Shown here piece after piece: positions 60,673 to 64,000 of a stretch of DNA of 64,000 nt; positions within the stretch are counted from its first letter, which is position 1; each line of letters begins with the position of its first letter. The translations under genes and the position numbers were made by a program. Origin of the DNA: CAYPEL01 sp036479985 (GTDB lineage Bacteria; Pseudomonadota; Gammaproteobacteria; DSM-19610); assembly GCA_965224815.1 (NCBI GenBank), contig CBDDAF010000003.1, positions 1-64,000 of the forward strand, written 5' to 3'. Below the pieces are notes generated by a model. It did not search any database, had not been told where the DNA came from, and worked only from the letters and a program-made list of their open reading frames with translations.

Positions 60673-61614
60673 TTATTTACCTTGTGATGCCAGCATGGCG
60701 TGGTAATTTGCCAGTCTGCCAGCTGAAATAATTTTATCCTGTACTGCTTCCTTGATCTGACAGCCAGGTTCAGCATTGTGCCGGCAGTTACTAAAACGAC
60801 AGGTGCCAAGGTAGGGGCGAAAATCTACAAATCCATAAGCGAGCTCGTCGGCATCAACTGGCCATAAATTGAACTCCCGGACGCCCGGTGAATCGATGAG
60901 ATCGCCGCTATCGGGTAAATGGTATAGCGTGGTCGCTGTAGTTGTGTGTCTGCCCAGGCCGGTTACTTTTGATAACTGACCTGTTCTGATATCAAGGTCT
61001 GGCAGCAGTGCTTTAACCAGTGATGATTTACCGACGCCAGATTGACCTACCAGAACGCTGGTGTGTTGGCGTAATTGCTGATGCAGACTTTTAAGCCCAT
61101 CAGTTGTCAGTGTGCTGGTGAACAGTACTGAATAATCCAGTTTTACGTATGTGTCCAGGCGTTGTTCAAGTTTGCTGTGGCTGTCGTGGTTGAGTAGATC
61201 TTGTTTATTGACAACAATAATCGGCCGGGTATTTATGAGTTCAGCAGCGACCAGATAGCTGTCCAGCATAGGAAATTCAAAGCTCGGTTTACTGGCGATG
61301 ACAATGATAATTTGGTCAATATTAGCGGCGACAGGTCTGATACGGCCATTGCGGTCTGGCCGGACTAATGTCGAGCTTCTATCCTCTATGTGTGTGATTA
61401 CGCCATCGTGTGGCGTGCTTGATTCAAACAGGATGCGATCGCCGCATATGGTGCGTGGCAGGTTCTTTCGGGATAAGCAGCGGATCAAGTCGCCATCATT
61501 TTTTTCGACCAGGCTGGCCTGGCCATAGTGTGCCAGTACTAAACCTGGAGTTCCGGTGGGAGGAGCAGTTTTCTTTTTTGCGGACGACCTGGAATTAGAG
61601 GATGGTTTGCCCAC
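60673..61614 (-). CDS. rsgA: Small ribosomal subunit biogenesis GTPase RsgA
   Basis: RsgA (313 residues) is a circularly permuted GTPase that checks late 30S maturation. Its motif order is the diagnostic G4-G1-G3: VVNKQDLL, then GQSGVGKSSLVKALLP, then DSPGVREFNLW. An N-terminal OB domain (RKNLPRTICGDRILFES) and a C-terminal zinc knuckle (CRFSNCRHNAEPGC) are in place. It converges with recR and lies near orn, its usual neighbour; the cytochrome and M48 genes lie between them here. Confidence 0.96.
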   Translation of the reverse strand: MGKPSSNSRSSAKKKTAPPTGTPGLVLAHYGQASLVEKNDGDLIRCLSRKNLPRTICGDRILFESSTPHDGVITHIEDRSSTLVRPDRNGRIRPVAANIDQIIIVIASKPSFEFPMLDSYLVAAELINTRPIIVVNKQDLLNHDSHSKLEQRLDTYVKLDYSVLFTSTLTTDGLKSLHQQLRQHTSVLVGQSGVGKSSLVKALLPDLDIRTGQLSKVTGLGRHTTTATTLYHLPDSGDLIDSPGVREFNLWPVDADELAYGFVDFRPYLGTCRFSNCRHNAEPGCQIKEAVQDKIISAGRLANYHAMLASQGK

Positions 61615-61683
61615 AGTTTATATTTACCGGGTTATCCAGTCATTTAGAATATTGGTGTGAAGAAAACTTAACGCCAGCATTGA

Positions 61684-61962
61684 TTATTTCTCGAAATGAT
61701 AATATTCCGAATTTAAATAATCGGCGACATCAGCAGCTTCTTCGTCAAACCATTGAGCGCCCACACTCAACTGACAGCGCTTGATTTGTTTATCCAGGCC
61801 TTCCGGATTTTTCACGAAGCGATCTTTGCGTGAGTAGACTTCGGTGCCGTGACATTTAAGGCAGTGTTCATCGTGCAAATCCTTGCCAATACTGACATCG
61901 GCAACGACCGACCGGGAAAGAAATGCTGTCAAGAAAACAATAATTGGGATGAAGTATCTCAT
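61684..61962 (-). CDS. Small periplasmic c-type cytochrome
   Basis: A 92-residue exported protein with a signal peptide (RYFIPIIVFLTAFLSRSVVA) and one haem-attachment motif, DEHCLKCHGTEVY. DVADYLNSEYY near the C-terminus is typical of class I cytochromes c. It carries one haem c in the periplasm and could serve as an electron shuttle for the bc1 complex or an unknown partner. Its ATG overlaps the stop of the M48 gene by 4 bases, so the two are coupled. Confidence 0.85.
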   Translation of the reverse strand: MRYFIPIIVFLTAFLSRSVVADVSIGKDLHDEHCLKCHGTEVYSRKDRFVKNPEGLDKQIKRCQLSVGAQWFDEEAADVADYLNSEYYHFEK

Positions 61963-63215
61963 AGGCTTTGTCCTTGTAACTTTCCGGATAAATGTGCCAC
62001 GCGTACCGGTGCGGGCGGATGTGAATCGTAAAATGCAGAATACAGTGGGTCGGGCGTTAATGTGTTGGCATTTTCCTTATAGAGTTTGACCAGCGCATTG
62101 ACCAGATCGTTCGCATTGGCCTGTTCGGCTGCATAATCATCAGCTTCAAATTCGTGTTTGCGTGAGAACCAGGCCATAACGGGTTGCATGAAGACGGTGA
62201 AGACGGGCATGACCAGCATGAACAATAATAATGCCAGGTGATTGTTCATGGTTGTAACACCAAGGCCATTAAAGAACCAGGGTTGATCGATTAACCAGCC
62301 GAGTAAAGCTAAACCTGCCAGGCTCATTAACATCATAGAAATAATTCGCTTCTGTACGTGCTTGCGTTTGAAGTGCCCCAGTTCGTGAGCCAGCACGGCT
62401 TCGATTTCATCACCGTCGAGTGAATCAAGCAACGTGTCAAAAAATACAATGCGTTTATTTTTTCCCATGCCGGTAAAATAGGCATTGCCATGACCAGAGC
62501 GGCGAGAGCCATCCATCACAAATATACCCTGGCTGGTAAAACCACACTTAGTCATCAACGCCTGGATACGTTGTTTGAGGCTCTGGTCTTCCAGGGGTGA
62601 AAACTTGTTAAACAGCGGTGCGATAAACGCCGGGTAAGCCCAGAGCATGAGTAAGCTGAAACCTGCCCACAACATCCATAGATAAAACCACCAGAAACCC
62701 CCAGATGCCTGCATCAACCACAGTGCGGCCCAGGTGAGTGGAAGCCCTATGACAGTAGTCAGTAACGTTTGCTTGAACAAGTCACTGAAAAAAGTGCTGA
62801 GTGTTGTCCGGTTAAAACCAAAACGCTCTTCAACTACAAAGGTATGGTAGAGAGAGACAGGCAAATCCAGCAGTGCCATGATGGTAAAGGCGCTGACAAA
62901 TACGGCAACACCGGTTGTGATCGAACTGAATTGATAGCTGCTCCAAAAGCTGTGCAGTGCTTGTAGCCATCCGCCAAGTGTCCAGCCGAGTAATAACAGG
63001 GAACTGTAGACTAGCTCTAATCTTCCCAGTCGAGTTTTATTGAGCGTGTAGTCTGCAGCTTTCTGGTGTGCATCGAGAGATATTTTGCCAGCAAATGCCG
63101 TCGGCACCTGGGCCCGATTGTTCGATACATGGCGCATATGCCGTGTTGCCAGCCATATTTTTAATAGTAACGAGGCCACCAGTGCGGCCAGAAACAACCC
63201 AGTGAATGTATTCAT
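61959..63215 (-). CDS. M48-family membrane metalloprotease (Ste24-like)
   Basis: A 418-residue integral membrane metalloprotease of the M48 Ste24/CAAX-protease type. The zinc site is LAHELGHFKRKH (HExxH), and the third ligand is the first Glu of FEADDYAA further on. The N-terminal M48_N region has several membrane helices (GLFLAALVASLLLKIWL, VAVFVSAFTIMALLDLPVS, LFMLVMPVFTVFMQPVMAW). Bacterial relatives act in membrane protein quality control. The start is ATG 63215, divergent from orn. It is the first gene before the small cytochrome. Confidence 0.9.
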   Translation of the reverse strand: MNTFTGLFLAALVASLLLKIWLATRHMRHVSNNRAQVPTAFAGKISLDAHQKAADYTLNKTRLGRLELVYSSLLLLGWTLGGWLQALHSFWSSYQFSSITTGVAVFVSAFTIMALLDLPVSLYHTFVVEERFGFNRTTLSTFFSDLFKQTLLTTVIGLPLTWAALWLMQASGGFWWFYLWMLWAGFSLLMLWAYPAFIAPLFNKFSPLEDQSLKQRIQALMTKCGFTSQGIFVMDGSRRSGHGNAYFTGMGKNKRIVFFDTLLDSLDGDEIEAVLAHELGHFKRKHVQKRIISMMLMSLAGLALLGWLIDQPWFFNGLGVTTMNNHLALLLFMLVMPVFTVFMQPVMAWFSRKHEFEADDYAAEQANANDLVNALVKLYKENANTLTPDPLYSAFYDSHPPAPVRVAHLSGKLQGQSL

Positions 63216-63314
63216 AATGTTAATTATACTGGTTTTTTATATTCCTATCAGGCCAGCAGGCGGCTGAGCTTTGTTACAATGGCGCTTAACCATACGATAC
63301 ATCAGGAATCCTAC

Positions 63315-63878
63315 ATGTCTAACAAGAAAACCAATCTTATCTGGATCGATCTGGAAATGACCGGTCTGGATACTCAAAATGACAAAATTATTGAAATTGC
63401 CACCGTCGTGACGGACGCTGAGCTGAACAGTCTGGCCGAAGGTCCCATGCTGGCAATTCACCAGTCAGATGAAAGACTCAAGGGCATGGATGAGTGGAAT
63501 ACTAAACAACACGGCCAGTCCGGACTCACGGAGCGGGTGCGCACCAGTATTTTGAATGAACAGGATGCAGAACAGCAGACGATTGAATTTCTGGCTGAGT
63601 ACGTTGATGCTCAGGCGTCTCCCATGTGTGGTAATTCGATTTGTCAGGATAGACGTTTTATGGCGCGCTGCATGCCTGAATTGGAAGCCTTCTTTCACTA
63701 TCGCAATCTCGACGTCAGCACATTGAAAGAACTTGCCCGGCGTTGGTCACCCAAGGTTGCCAAGGGATTTGATAAACAATCCAGCCATCTGGCAATGGAT
63801 GATGTGCGGGATTCGATCCGTGAGTTGCAGTACTACCGGGAAAATATGTTCAATGAGCAGGCTAACGGGAACAGTTAA
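63315..63878 (+). CDS. orn: Oligoribonuclease
   Basis: Orn (187 residues) degrades RNA dinucleotides, including pGpG from c-di-GMP breakdown, and is essential in many gammaproteobacteria. The DEDDh residues are in LIWIDLEMTGLDTQNDKII, CGNSICQDRRFMARCMPELE and SSHLAMDDVRDSIRELQYYR. I chose ATG 63315 (MSNKKTNLIWID) because the frame to 63279 adds 12 residues absent from the family. It is divergent from the M48 protease gene. Confidence 0.97.
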   Translation: MSNKKTNLIWIDLEMTGLDTQNDKIIEIATVVTDAELNSLAEGPMLAIHQSDERLKGMDEWNTKQHGQSGLTERVRTSILNEQDAEQQTIEFLAEYVDAQASPMCGNSICQDRRFMARCMPELEAFFHYRNLDVSTLKELARRWSPKVAKGFDKQSSHLAMDDVRDSIRELQYYRENMFNEQANGNS

Positions 63879-63891
63879 TTAATTATGAAGC

Positions 63892-63977
63892 CTCTGATTA
63901 ATTAGCGAGAAACTGTAGGAGCGGCTTCAGCCGCGATTGATACACTGTGCCCCATCGCGGCTAAAGCCGCTCCTACA
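63892..63977. repeat. REP doublet copy 7 with conserved left flank
   Basis: The left flank CTCTGATTAATTAGCGAG (63892) is identical to that of copy 1. The palindrome core follows (63914-63977), and its spacer is in the inverse orientation of copies 5 and 6. The region after it, to the window end, is too short to test for the right flank. Confidence 0.85.
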
Positions 63978-64000
63978 GTGTTAGTGAGATGCACCGTTAT

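Noticed and set aside
846..63977. REP copies as a dispersed CRISPR array
   Set aside because: Copies are kilobases apart, palindromic, and not separated by uniform spacers; no cas gene is present.

Overview
The window is chromosomal DNA of a gammaproteobacterium. It carries zipA, sspA-sspB, queF, hda, cysZ and a DksA gene, in gene orders typical of that class: rimP-nusA-infB-rbfA-truB-rpsO-pnp, ffs-dnaX-ybaB-recR and petABC-sspA-sspB. A cytochrome bc1 complex, small c-type cytochromes, TlpA-like thioredoxins, a CbbY-type phosphatase, a D-ribulokinase-like kinase and a lipoprotein resembling SoxXA-binding proteins fit a respiring, possibly sulfur-oxidising or autotrophic lineage. That lifestyle is inference; no RuBisCO or Sox core gene lies in the window.

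Layout. 1-1240: the end of an epimerase gene cut by the window edge, then wreckage (sulfotransferase start fragment, repeat element, probable C-terminal remnant of a type I secreted adhesin). 1310-2674: TolC-family protein. 2750-11300: the nusA/infB translation and RNA-processing cluster, closed by a terminator after pnp. 11313-21070: mixed housekeeping genes (beta-propeller protein, YheT hydrolase, gluQ, dksA with a long Lys/Ala-rich N-terminus, cbbY-like phosphatase, aminotransferase, cysZ, sugar kinase, queF) separated by repeats. 21295-27536: smc-zipA-ligA. 27601-30792: a decayed chromosomal integron. 30869-38484: accessory metabolic genes. 38572-46290: purM-purN, pgsA-hda, wrbA-arsC, a lipoprotein and a PilZ-like protein. 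46389-56396: fumarase, a thioredoxin/TolC operon, DegS, Nif3, bc1 complex, SspA/SspB. 56422-63878: glucokinase, tRNA-Ser, 4.5S RNA, dnaX-ybaB-recR, rsgA, a small cytochrome c, an M48 protease and oligoribonuclease.

Two things stand out. The first is the integron. An integrase gene with its catalytic centre deleted in frame sits divergent to an array of gene cassettes. Two complete attC sites and one half attC can be read, and for two cassettes the start core is the exact reverse complement of the cassette's own attC R'' box, as expected from circular cassettes. A third attC arm is cut by an IS110/IS1111-type remnant. The cassette genes encode a nucleoside-deoxyribosyltransferase-like protein, an unrecognised AT-rich 332-residue protein and a free-standing ClpX-type zinc finger.

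The second is repeat content. There are seven copies of a REP-type doublet (TGTAGGAGCGGCTTCAGCCG and its mirror), some with extended conserved flanks, plus one half copy, two copies of a CCCTCTCCC-rich repeat, and a MITE-like element with perfect 45-bp inverted ends. At five places the repeat itself supplies the stop codon of the neighbouring gene (cysZ, the sugar kinase, yaiI, purM, glk), so these repeats are shaping protein C-termini as well as filling spacers.
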